From positions 124,001 to 188,000 of the forward strand of contig JAGVRJ010000007.1 of assembly GCA_019059635.1 (NCBI GenBank): a stretch of DNA of 64,000 nt, read 5' to 3'. Each line of letters opens with the position of its first letter. Position 1 is the first letter of the stretch. Source of the stretch: Proales similis (taxonomy: Eukaryota; Rotifera; Eurotatoria; Ploima; Proalidae). Below, one piece after another: positions 33,750 to 43,723 of the stretch. Below the pieces are notes generated by a model, which saw only the letters and a list, made by a program, of their open reading frames with translations, was not told the origin of the DNA and ran no database searches. The translations under genes were made by a program, and so were the position numbers.

Positions 33750-34799
33750 CTAACCAATGCTGATGCTAAGTTTCAGACTTTTCTCGGCTCGAAAATGGCC
33801 CAGACGACATGGGATGTTGTTGGCAAAGTGAATGAATGGCGTGATTATGATCTCTAGACAAAATGAATAGAATACGAATGGGTTGTAGGCGACTGCCGAG
33901 AAATTCACCAGCGCCCAGGGCGCTCTCATGATCGAAAAGATGACTAGCAGCTGTCAAGAAGGAGACGATTAAATATTGGAATTGATTTTGGAAAAAGCGA
34001 AGCAGATATTCACCTGAATGAAAGTGGTCGTGAGCTTCCAATGCTTGGATTTGCGAAACTGAAGATACGAGTTTAGGTTTGAAGTTGCTTTCAGACTCTG
34101 CAGAGACGGGTCGGAGCTGTTTGCGCCTTGGGCGCACTCTCTCCTTGTTTTGTAAAGGCCAATATTAAATGAGCATTTGTAGACATAAACGACTATCTTG
34201 ACATAGAGAATTATGGTTATTGTCCAATTGATAAGAACCACTGTGGCTATGTACAAGTTGTAGATGAGTAGTGAATTTGAATAAAAGTTGTTCAAGATTG
34301 TCTCGTTTGGCCTGAATTCAAATTCGGCTAGATTGACCAGCGAAGTGCAGCCGGGAGCAAAAATGCGCACCAGACTTGGCAAACCGGTGATCAAACTCAC
34401 AATATAGAGAACAAACGACCATTTCTTTATGTTGAGTGATTGCCGCAAGCAGATGAACACGTAGCGGTCAATGGCCATGAATATCAACAGATTGTTGTAG
34501 GTGAACATGATAAAGTCAGTTAGAGCGAACCAGGCTCTGCAGAGAATCTGGCGATTTCTGAACAATTTCAGCTCGCGGCAGATGAAAAATGGAATCGCCA
34601 CAAACGTAAATACGAGATTGATGGCGAATATTTGCGCCTTTATGTGATCGGCGCTTATTTTCCGCTTTATTTTTCGCGAAAAGTAAAGCGAGAATGCATT
34701 CAGAAACAAGCTGATGACCATTACAGCCATCAGGTAGGCCAGCAACATGGTTGCTTCAATGTCGATTAGACCTGTTTGAAGTCCATGGATTTCCATCAT
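33750..34799 (-). CDS. Orphan seven-transmembrane receptor 2 (rhodopsin-like, divergent)
   Basis: Two exons (34014-34799 and 33750-33950) give 328 aa with seven hydrophobic helices. TM3 ends IDRYVFICL (DRY motif), with Cys at the start of TM3 (ILCRAWF) and in loop 2 (PGCTSL) for the usual disulphide. TM6 lacks the FxxCWxP motif. The NPxxY position in TM7 appears as TPFIH, so the receptor is atypical. The intron is phase 0 and falls in TM6, and the last exon is 201 nt, as in GPCR 1. Ligand unknown. Confidence 0.8.
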
Positions 34800-36196
34800 T
34801 TTGTCAACAAGGGTCGGTGCTTGTTTTGGTGCTATTCTCGATTTTCAAATTCACTCAAGGTGAAAGACTTGACACATTTGCGCTAGCTCCCAAAGGTCTA
34901 AAATTGTCGATCGTTTTTAGAGAGACAACGAGCAATTTAGGAAATGTAGACAGAACGTGGCTGAAAATGAGCATCTATTGATAATTGAGACGACAGTGCA
35001 TGGCATGCAAGCTAACGGATATCTAACGAATTTATGTAACACTATATATGAGGAGGCAATATTGTGCCGCTAGATTCATTCTATTTTGTTCTGGCTCTAA
35101 TTAAAACTAATGAATGCGTCTCTTTTAGTAAGAAGAAATGAAACATCACGATATATTCTTAATTGAACAAGTCAGAGCAGAGTCAAGCTTGTCATTGCAA
35201 AAGTGCAAAATGTGAGAAGCAGAATTTCTCAACCTGAACCTTAACCCTAAACCCAACTCTATTTATCAGAGTTTTGTGCTTGAATGGTAGTCTCTTTCAA
35301 GCAGTCGCCCGCTTGAACTGAACAGCAAGCCCGAAAATGTTCTCTATCTTTATATTTCTTTCAAATCTTGGCTGCTGCTGCGTCTGCTTGTGAAATGAAA
35401 CGAGAATTCGACGAACAGGCAATCGAATAAAACGGAGATAGACTGAAAATGAGAGGTGAAAGCTGCTTATGCACTGCTGCCTGCTGATTAAAATCATTCG
35501 ATCGTCTTCTCTCCTCCTATCTTCAGGCTATGACATTTGAATTAAGGTAAATTGCAAGCCAAGCGCAATAATGCGTGATTGATAGTCGCTTAATGTTCCG
35601 CTGATGGCTGTTTTCTCAAATTTTTCTTTCAAGAAAATATGAATCAATTTGTCCGCCTCTGCAAATCACTCAGCCATATTCACTTGTCCAAAGCAGTATT
35701 TTTCCTGGCTAATTAAAGGCCTAACGCTAAGGAAATACTAGTGAGCAAGTGTGTCAGAAAAAAATTACATGAAGGAATTAGGCGCTTTTATCGGTCTGAA
35801 CTGTTAGCTAATAGACCTGTTCAGAAACTGATTGCAGATCGCAAAAGCTTTCGATTTTCTTCATCTACATTTGTGGGTTAAATCGAATTCCAATAATTAG
35901 ATACTGAGGTTGGGCTCATTCTCACTGCAAGAAATGTCTCCGAGCAGAGCAGGCAATTAAAAAATCGTCAAACCAATCAATTATACCGGGTGTCTTAAAG
36001 AAGCTGTCGAAATGAGTACAAAGTTTTGCAACACGAGAAAGATTGCAGGCAAGCGAGCGGCCCTAGTGGTGAACTCATGCACTAGATGCGTTTGCATTCT
36101 ACTGAGGCCGGCTCGGCGTTCAGGCAGCTTGCTGCCGTTTAAACCATCGCTTACATAATTTCTCGATTGATCGCTTCTTCCTTAGACACACGATAA
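34800..36196. other. Intergenic, ~1.4 kb
   Basis: AT-rich sequence between the divergent GPCR 2 and NDUFS1 starts. Open frames are short and without resemblance to anything. No tRNA-like or repeat structure noticed. Near 36080 a GC-richer stretch leads into the NDUFS1 leader. Confidence 0.4.
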
Positions 36197-38591
36197 ATGA
36201 ATCGATTGATTCTAAACGGTGGCAAACGGCTGCTTAAGAGTCAGCTATCAGCCAGACTGAACAACCCGACAGGTACGATCTGAACGCCAAAATGAAGGTG
36301 CATGCATTTTGCTCTAAATCTAATCTTTTGCAGCCTCTTTGGCCAGCGAAGTAACCCCTCAGGACAATCGTGTTGAGGTGTTTGTGGATGACAAGCCTGT
36401 GCTCGTTCCGCCCGGATCAACTGTCCTCCAGGTGAGAATTTGTTTCAAACAAGCCGCTTTCTGCTCAATTTAGTTGCTTGGTTTAGGCATGCGCCGAGGC
36501 TGGCGTTGAAATACCTCGCTTTTGCTACCATGAGCGTCTCTCAATTGCCGGCAACTGTCGCATGTGCCTCGTGGAAGTAGAACGTTCGGCCAAGGTAAAC
36601 GCACTTGTCGGTTATGATGGTGAGACGGCGCTAAGAGGTTTTCAAACAAAAAGCCTGTGGCATCGTGCGCCATGCCCGTGATGAAAGGAATGAAGATCAA
36701 GACCGACACGCCCGTGACCAAAAAGGCTCGAGAGGGCGTGATGGAATTTCTGTTGGTGAACCATCCACTCGACTGTCCGATTTGCGATCAAGGAGGCGAA
36801 TGCGATCTGCAGGACCAAGCGATGATGTTCGGCAGCGATCGCTCTCGCTTCACCGACAATCTCTTCTTGGGCAAGCGCGCCGTCGAAGACAAGAATCTTG
36901 GCCCTCTGGTCAAGACGAGCATGAACCGCTGCATTCATTGCACTCGATGCGTTAGATTCGCCAGCGAGGTGGCCGGCGTCGACGATCTCGGCACAACCGG
37001 CAGAGGAGGCGACATGCAAGTGGGCACTTATATCGAAAAGTTGTTCTCGTCCGAAGTGAGCGGCAACGTCATTGACTTGTGCCCTGTGGGCGCACTCACT
37101 TCAAAGCCATACGCATTCACTGCACGACCTTGGGAGCTGCGCAAAACCGACTCGATCGACGTTATGGACGCGATCGGGGCCAACATTGTCGTGCACCATC
37201 GAGCCGGCGATGTCATGCGAGTGGTGCCCCGTGTCAACGAGGAAGTAAACGAGGAGTGGATTGACGACCGATCCCGATTCTCTTACGACGGTCTGCGTCG
37301 CCAGCGACTAGTGACCCCAATGATTCGAGGCCCTGACGGACTTCTCCGACCAAGTGACTGGGACGATGCTCTTTTCGCCATCGCCGATCGTATTTCGACC
37401 GCCTCAGGCAGCGAACTGGCTGCACTGGTCGGTCCGTTGGTCGATGCTGAAGCCATGGTCGCTCTCAAAGATCTATTCAATCGTCTTGGTTCAGAGAATT
37501 TGTTTGTCGAAGAGCAGTTTCCCACACAGGGCTCGGGCACCGACCTGCGCAGCAATTACGTTCTCAACACCGGAATCGCTGCGATTGAAGATGCCGACTT
37601 TCTGCTCATGATCGGCACCAATCCGCGCTACGAGGCAACACTGTTCAACACTCGCGTGCGCAAGAGCATTATTCACCATGAGCTGCGAGTGGCTCTCGTT
37701 GGTCAAAAGGTCGATCTGACCTACGACTATGACTATCTGGGCGATTCAGCTCAAGTCTTAGAGGACTTGGTCAACGAAAAGCACGAATTTAGCAAACTGC
37801 TGGCCAAAGCCAAGCGGCCAATGATCGTGCTGGGATCAGGCGCTCTTCAACGAACAGATGGCCAGGCTCTGCTGAATCTGACCAGCCAGCTGGCCGAGAA
37901 AGTGCGCCAAAAGTCGGGCTGCGGTGACCAATGGAAAGTGTTCAACATCCTACATCGCAACGCGTCTCAAGTCGCAGCGCTCGACATTGGCTACAAAAGC
38001 GGCGTCAATCACATTAAGCAGCAGAGACCGAAGGTGTTGTTCATGCTGGGTGCCGATGAAGACCTCGTTACTCGAGCCGATCTGCCCCAAACGTTCATCG
38101 TCTACCAAGGGCACCATGGAGATCGAGGCGCCGAGCAGGCGGACGTTGTTTTGCCTGGCGCCACCTACACAGAGAAGAACGGCACTTATGTAAACACCGA
38201 AGGCCGAGCGCAGAGCACCCAGTTTACTGTAGCGCCGCCCGGCAAAGCCCGCGAGGACTGGCAAATAATCAGAGCTCTCTCTGACGTGCTGAGAAGTCCG
38301 TTGCCGTACGACGACTTGAACTCGCTACGATCGAGAATGAGCCAAATCAGTCCGACGCTGACCAGCTACAACCGCAAGGAAGAAGCCAGTTTCAGTCAAC
38401 TGGCTTCTAAACTGGCGCCTTTGGCCAAGCTAAGTCAACACGCGCTCAAAGCAAACCAGACCGAGCTGAGCGATTTCTATATGACCAATTCGATCGCTCG
38501 GGCCTCGCCAACAATGGCAAAGTGTGTGCGCGCGTTCGAGCATAACAATCGCGTCAAACTTAACGAACAGCAAGCCAAACAATCCAACTAG
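36197..38591 (+). CDS. NDUFS1: NADH:ubiquinone oxidoreductase 75-kDa subunit (NDUFS1)
   Basis: Largest core subunit of the mitochondrial complex I N-module, carrying three Fe-S clusters. Four exons (36197-36272, 36334-36431, 36487-36594, 36654-38591) give 739 aa (human 727). The N-terminus is an Arg/Lys-rich, acid-free mitochondrial targeting segment. The 2Fe-2S ferredoxin domain has [15 protein letters not shown], the His-Cys 4Fe-4S site [14 protein letters not shown], and the second 4Fe-4S site CIHCTRC with a later DLCPVGAL. A molybdopterin-oxidoreductase-like domain without cofactor fills the rest. Codons are strongly biased, in keeping with high expression. AATAAA at 38766-38771, then an A-run. 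Confidence 0.97.
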
Positions 38592-39552
38592 GAGCTTTCA
38601 CCTTAAACTGATCGAGAGACAATGCAAGAGCGAGTGAGAAAGAGAGAAGGAGAGAAACGTTAATCCCTCAATCCTCGATCGAATAGAAAAACAAACTTGT
38701 GAGCAACAAAACACCATTTAAAATCCTAAAGCCTGTGACCGTCTGAAACGCGATGAGCGAAACCTAATAAATAAATGAAAAAAAAAAAAAATAAGAAAGA
38801 GGCAGCCGAATGAAGTTGCGGGACAGGCTTTCTTCTTAATAATAATTGGAGCAAGACAATGGCGAAATCGATCGCGAGTGAAGCCTTGCGGCCAATCTCT
38901 TAAAATGCGATCGAATTGTTATTCATGGCCGTAGGAAGCATTTTAACTGATTGCATTCACTAATGCATCGCGCCCGCACAATCGCAATGTTCTTGCTCTA
39001 CAGATTGAACACGACTTGTTATTGTTGTTTGTCAAGGTGACTTGAGCCGAGTGCATCCAATCAGCAATTAAGTTGTTGGCACCGCTTGACTCGACCGCAG
39101 TCAGGTGTTGATGAGCACATTCGGCATCGTCGTCGCGCACTATTCATCGTGTCAGATTAGGTTACTCTTGTTTAAATAAGACGCTCGAACGAGAGTGTGC
39201 GTCCTTTTTTCGAACGCAATCAGACAGGTAGGTAAGCTAGCTGGCAAACAAGCAAGCGAACACGTTGTTGGAGCGTCGTTAAACATTCTTCTCTATTGCG
39301 AGTGCCTGGTTTTTAATCTTCAATGGCCTCCATAAATTGTTTATGTTTGTGCTCTTGAGCCTCAATGATTGAAACCGATTCGAAAATGCTAATTAAATTC
39401 TTTGTTTTGCTCATTAGGTTTTAAACTTGCTGTTCTCGGCCTGCTTTGACATTTTAGCAACATATGGCCGATAGAAGAGACTGTGATTCGAGCCGACAAT
39501 TGCAGCGCTGATTGAATTCACACGAAAGAAGGAACAGGAAGACTATGAGGCG
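38592..39552. other. Intergenic spacer
   Basis: NDUFS1 3' UTR (AATAAA repeated near 38766, A-run to 38790), then about 750 bp without an evident gene before the ankyrin protein. Its promoter is presumably here. Confidence 0.4.
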
Positions 39553-40947
39553 ATGAGGAATGCCAGAATAGGCGAGTTGAGGCAGGAGGGTAATGGAACA
39601 CGCTCGATGCTGCTGAGCAATTTGGCGATAAATCTTAGCCGCGGTCACTTTATGTTCGCCAGCGAGCTGCTCAGATGCAGGGCAGAGAACCGAATGACGA
39701 TCAGCGTGCATGCAAACACAAACGAACTGATCAGCAGTCAACAGCTCTGGCTGCAGCACGAGGTTGACGAAATTCACAGGCGCTTTCTCAAAGGCAAAAC
39801 TCCGCTCATCATCTGCTCGTACATTTACGAGGCCGAATGGAGAAGCAAACTGACTCGGTCGCTGCTTGAAAACGGTGCCAGATTAGAGCTACGCGACTCC
39901 ACAAATGGCTGCTATCCAATGCACTACGCTTGTGCGCTTCTCAAGTGCAATCAGATTCGCATTTATTTGCAGCATATGCAAGAGCGTCCGAATTCGCAGC
40001 ATTCGTACGATTTGCGCGATTTCAACGGCAACTCGCCCCTAATCTATTTTATGGTTTCATTTTGTTTTTATTTAAATCGAAAAACAAACAACAAAAATAA
40101 GCAGAGCAGTCGAATCGGACAAGTGCTGCAACCAGAGGAAGCAGCAGCTGAGGCGGACTTGGGCCAGCTCGCTGCGTCCTATTACGCAACGAGCAAAGTG
40201 GCCGAACAAAGCGACCAGAGTGAATTTATTTCTACGCTCGCTTCGTATTTGAAGCATCTCAAGAGCATCTGTGTGCCAATAAACACGGTCAACAGGCTTG
40301 GCTTTACCGCTCGCGATATTTATTTGCGGCTTATTGAATGCTATCCGCACTTGGCACATCACGAGTTTTTTGCTTTGCTTCGATTTTACTTGAGAGACGA
40401 CTGCCAGGGCGAGCAGGCGATCAAAAATCTGCCAAGTGACGAAGAGAAACAAGCTAGAAGTGAAGCTGCACCTTTTCGTCTTCCACCGCTCAGAGAGCCA
40501 CACATAAATCAAATCAATTTGCGCAACATACTGCAAAACCACCTTTTGATAAGCCTCAAGGAAATGAGCAGTTCGAAAATAATCCGTCATTCGAAGGCCA
40601 GCGATCGCAGTCTCTTGTACTTGTTCATAAACAAACGCGACAAGTCGTTTGTGGGCAGCACAAACTGCGCGCAACAGAACGAGACGAGCACGTGCGATTT
40701 TGAAACAAGTCAAACGCTCACCTCCGTCCAACTTGGCTCCAACAACCATCAACCAAGCGACTGGTCTTGGCGGGACGCCTTTGGCACTGTCTACGGCTAT
40801 TTGGCCATAAACCAGTCGAGCTCTTATCGACAAGGAGTCAAACTCAGCTTGAACTTGACCGAGACCAACAAGCCAATTGAACGCAAAGGCCGAGTTCTGC
40901 CCTCTTCCAGACGATCGCTCTCCAAATTCTCTCGCCGAGTCAAATGA
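39553..40947 (+). CDS. Ankyrin-repeat protein, orphan
   Basis: 464-aa frame. Ankyrin-like units are recognisable at about 75-165: KGKTPLIICSYIYEAEW, then a repeat with LLENGARLELRDSTNGCYPMHYACAL, then YDLRDFNGNSPLIYFM. The C-terminal half is polar without a known domain and ends in a basic tail (SRRSLSKFSRRVK). A 51-nt AT-rich in-frame segment (40054-40104), starting GTTTCA and ending GCAG, could be an intron; without it the protein is 447 aa. AATAAA at 41017-41022. An upstream exon cannot be excluded. The family cannot be named. Confidence 0.62.
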   Translation: MRNARIGELRQEGNGTRSMLLSNLAINLSRGHFMFASELLRCRAENRMTISVHANTNELISSQQLWLQHEVDEIHRRFLKGKTPLIICSYIYEAEWRSKLTRSLLENGARLELRDSTNGCYPMHYACALLKCNQIRIYLQHMQERPNSQHSYDLRDFNGNSPLIYFMVSFCFYLNRKTNNKNKQSSRIGQVLQPEEAAAEADLGQLAASYYATSKVAEQSDQSEFISTLASYLKHLKSICVPINTVNRLGFTARDIYLRLIECYPHLAHHEFFALLRFYLRDDCQGEQAIKNLPSDEEKQARSEAAPFRLPPLREPHINQINLRNILQNHLLISLKEMSSSKIIRHSKASDRSLLYLFINKRDKSFVGSTNCAQQNETSTCDFETSQTLTSVQLGSNNHQPSDWSWRDAFGTVYGYLAINQSSSYRQGVKLSLNLTETNKPIERKGRVLPSSRRSLSKFSRRVK

Positions 40948-41689
40948 ACCTGTACGTGCTCATTTCTTTGTCTATATCTTGGTATCATCGTTCTATGTGC
41001 AAATATTCTAATTTTGAATAAACTTGGCCCGCTTTGATTAACTGCTTGCGATTGGTTTGTTGTGAGCAGCGAGTAGAAATCTATTCGGCTTGCGATCAGA
41101 ATGCTGTGCCGAGCGCATGTAAACCAGCCGATCTAGCGCGTTGGCCTAAATGTATTGGTTTCAGTGGGCTATGATTTCTGACTTGCATAAGCTTTGATAG
41201 TTGATTTGTTTGCTATTTAAGGATAGCGCGCCTGGAGAGAGAGAGAAAGCATTATGCCTCCCTGGTCGCCGCCTCTCGCTTGCAAATGCACAAACTGATC
41301 AATGATGAGGAGGTCGATTCTCGTTTGAAAACTTGAGTAAATTTTCTTAAGCAAACCAGTTTCCACCGGTTCTGATTAGGATTGTCATTTTGGCCAGAAA
41401 AATAAAAAGCTAATTTTGCGAAAATTTTTTTATTTATGGCCATCTTATGGCTTTTTAGCCAAAACTTTTCCTTATATTTACACGAAAATAAGAATGACTT
41501 TGAAGTTTAAACTTGAGTTTGCTGAATTGAGGCTGATACTGGGCGATCGACGTCTGTACTTGACATCTGATAAAGTTGATCATAGGCTGGAGGTTTGTCG
41601 GCTTCGGCTTGTCCCAATGAGAACCGACTGCTGACTCTGGCTACGAATGGGCATTCACCTTCATGAGTGATTCGTTTAGATGAATGAGA
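40948..41689. other. Convergent spacer
   Basis: 3' UTR of the ankyrin gene (AATAAA 41017-41022) and the downstream region of the minus-strand membrane protein. Short frames only; no gene seen. Confidence 0.45.
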
Positions 41690-42516
41690 TCAGGTTGAAA
41701 AAGTGTCGAAAGCTTTCAAATTACCGATTCTCTGCTGTCGATGCTTTAACCATTTGACTAATTTGAACAAGCCAAAAGCAATGGCTATAACGAGCAACAG
41801 AATCAGAATGACGATGCAGATCCACCACAAGTCGTCGATTTGCTTCGATTCCTGACAGCACGCTTGTTCCAATTTCATGGCGATATCGGAACAACAACGG
41901 TCACTGCAGCTAGACAGAAATTCGATGCAAAATGAACAAGTTGGGCGATTCGAATCAAAAATGAACTTTTCCTACCGAACGTATTGAACTCTTTCGTAAT
42001 GATCAAAGTATTTACAATGAGTGCCCGAATAGCCGCCCTGCTCGACAAAAAATGTCCGGTAACCAGTCCGATTCAAAGCGCGTCTTTTAATTTTACCCAA
42101 ATCACAGTGGGGCCGAGAGCCCATTTAAGCGCCAATAAAACTGGCAAATTACGTGAGTAGAAACGCATCGAGAATAACTTTTCTGAACTGGCTTGAGAAT
42201 CGACCGCTTCGAATTTATATATTGCTTTCATCGATCCAATTTCAATGTTTTGCATGTCTTTTACTTCAATGCCTAACTGGTTCAACACGTCAACTCTTTT
42301 ATTATTGGCACTTTTCGATCTGCTTTATTTTATTGCACAAATAATTACTCGGTCTCGGCTGCTCGAAACACGGAATGGTGACATTTTTTCATTTCCTTTC
42401 GATGCATCTCAGAACGCACCCATTCCGGTCGACGTGCAGCATCTCACCGTATTGATTGTGCAAGTCGCGATTACGATCAAAAAGCTAAAAGGCCTGTATT
42501 GATCGAGTTTCACCAT
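41690..42516 (-). CDS. Small single-pass membrane protein with Cys-rich ectodomain (WBP1/VOPP1-like?), 5' part uncertain
   Basis: The two 3' exons are clear: 41976-42083 and 41690-41909. They encode a segment with GTHCKYFDHYE, then CSDRCCSDIAMKLEQACC, an acidic linker, a membrane helix (WWICIVILILLLVIAIAFGL) and a short basic cytoplasmic tail. Paired Cys before a single helix recalls WBP1/VOPP1-type proteins. The likely first exon (42448-42516) begins with ATG and a hydrophobic signal-like segment (FSFLIVIATC) and ends in a good donor (ACG-GTGAGA). The middle exon(s) around 42180-42276 carry frame VKDMQNIEIGSM, but I could not find a strong donor that keeps frame, so the join there is unresolved. 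Function unknown. Confidence 0.45.
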
Positions 42517-43723
42517 TGCCAATTATAGTGTTCTGCCTGCAACGCAATCTAATTGGTCGGTAGACTCGGCTGCAATTGAAACCAGCAATACCATAAGAAG
42601 AGATGCATCTCATGCTTTGTAGCAAATATAAATAGGCCAAGCGCGCAAAGCAAGCCGACTCAGTTTCTAGCTCGGCAGAGTAGAGTTCGAACGAAAACAG
42701 ACGGCAATGCGAGAATTAGATGGAAGCGGCCCAGCAGATTGCCAAAACGAGCGAGAGAGGGAGAGAGCGCAAAAGGCAGAGCGAAAGAGCGACCGAGTGC
42801 GAGAGGAATGGAACACCGCCGCTTGGCGCATAACCTTTTTTGGGCATGAATGCCTACAATTTCGATCTCTATTGGCCTATTTCGCTAGCGCGCGGCGCGT
42901 TTAGATAATCTGCGCGCTAACGTATTGCGCTGAGCATTTAATTAGAAGTTAACCGATATTTATCATGAGGCGCCCATAACAGATTTATTGAATTATCTCT
43001 CGCTCTATACGCTCTGAGCAAGCATCTTCAATTCGATTGCCCGAGCCTAGAACGCGGCCGACGCCGCCGACGCCACCACCGCCACAATCACAACTGCAGC
43101 GATGCCAAAGCACTTATGCTGCTGGCTGCTTGTGTTGGTAGCTGCTGACTGCGCTCAACAACTCGCAGGCTGTTGCTGCAGCCTTTCATTCAGCATTATT
43201 CGCGCGCGCCTGGTCCGGCTCAAGCCAAAGAGTTCGTACTAACGATCGCTGCTGCCTGAATCTAAGACGATCGCTGCTCGAGACGATGATAATGATGATG
43301 GTTAGCGTTCTCTGCCAAATTGATTATGCCCACTCGGTCTCGTTCACCGATGCTGCCGATTGGGCGCACCGCTCGACGCCGCGTAATCATTCGCCCTTTT
43401 TTCTATAGGCAAACTCTTGCGCTCGCTCTACTTGCTGCGCTTCCAAGCTGGCGCTTTTATTTGTTTGCAATACCATTAGAAGCGATAAATAATCTCATTA
43501 TTTAAGGGCTACGCTCAGACTCTCGATCTCTTCATTTGTTTGAGCTCATCCTTTCTGAATCTTTTACGCTCGTAATAATCCAACAGACGCTACCGAGCGC
43601 ATTCTGCTTCTTGAACGACTTGGATTCTAGTCTGACGCTCTAACGCCTGTGCCGCATTTTCCACTTAGATTAAAGCATCTACCTAGTTAAGAAGAGAGAG
43701 AGTTCTGTTGACAAGGGGCAAAA
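42517..43723. other. Upstream region of the myosin heavy chain gene
   Basis: About 1.2 kb, likely holding the muscle promoter, a non-coding leader exon and a 5'-UTR intron of the myosin gene. It has a CAG/CCG-rich stretch near 43050-43170 and a TATA plus initiator at 42627-42665. The short frames here do not look coding. Confidence 0.45.
42627..42665 (+). promoter_or_regulatory. Candidate TATA box and initiator
   Basis: TATAAATAG at 42627-42635 and TCAGTT (initiator-like) at 42660-42665, about 35 bp apart. They are in the right orientation to start a leader exon for the myosin gene about 1 kb upstream of its ATG. The leader's splice donor could not be identified with confidence. Confidence 0.4.
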
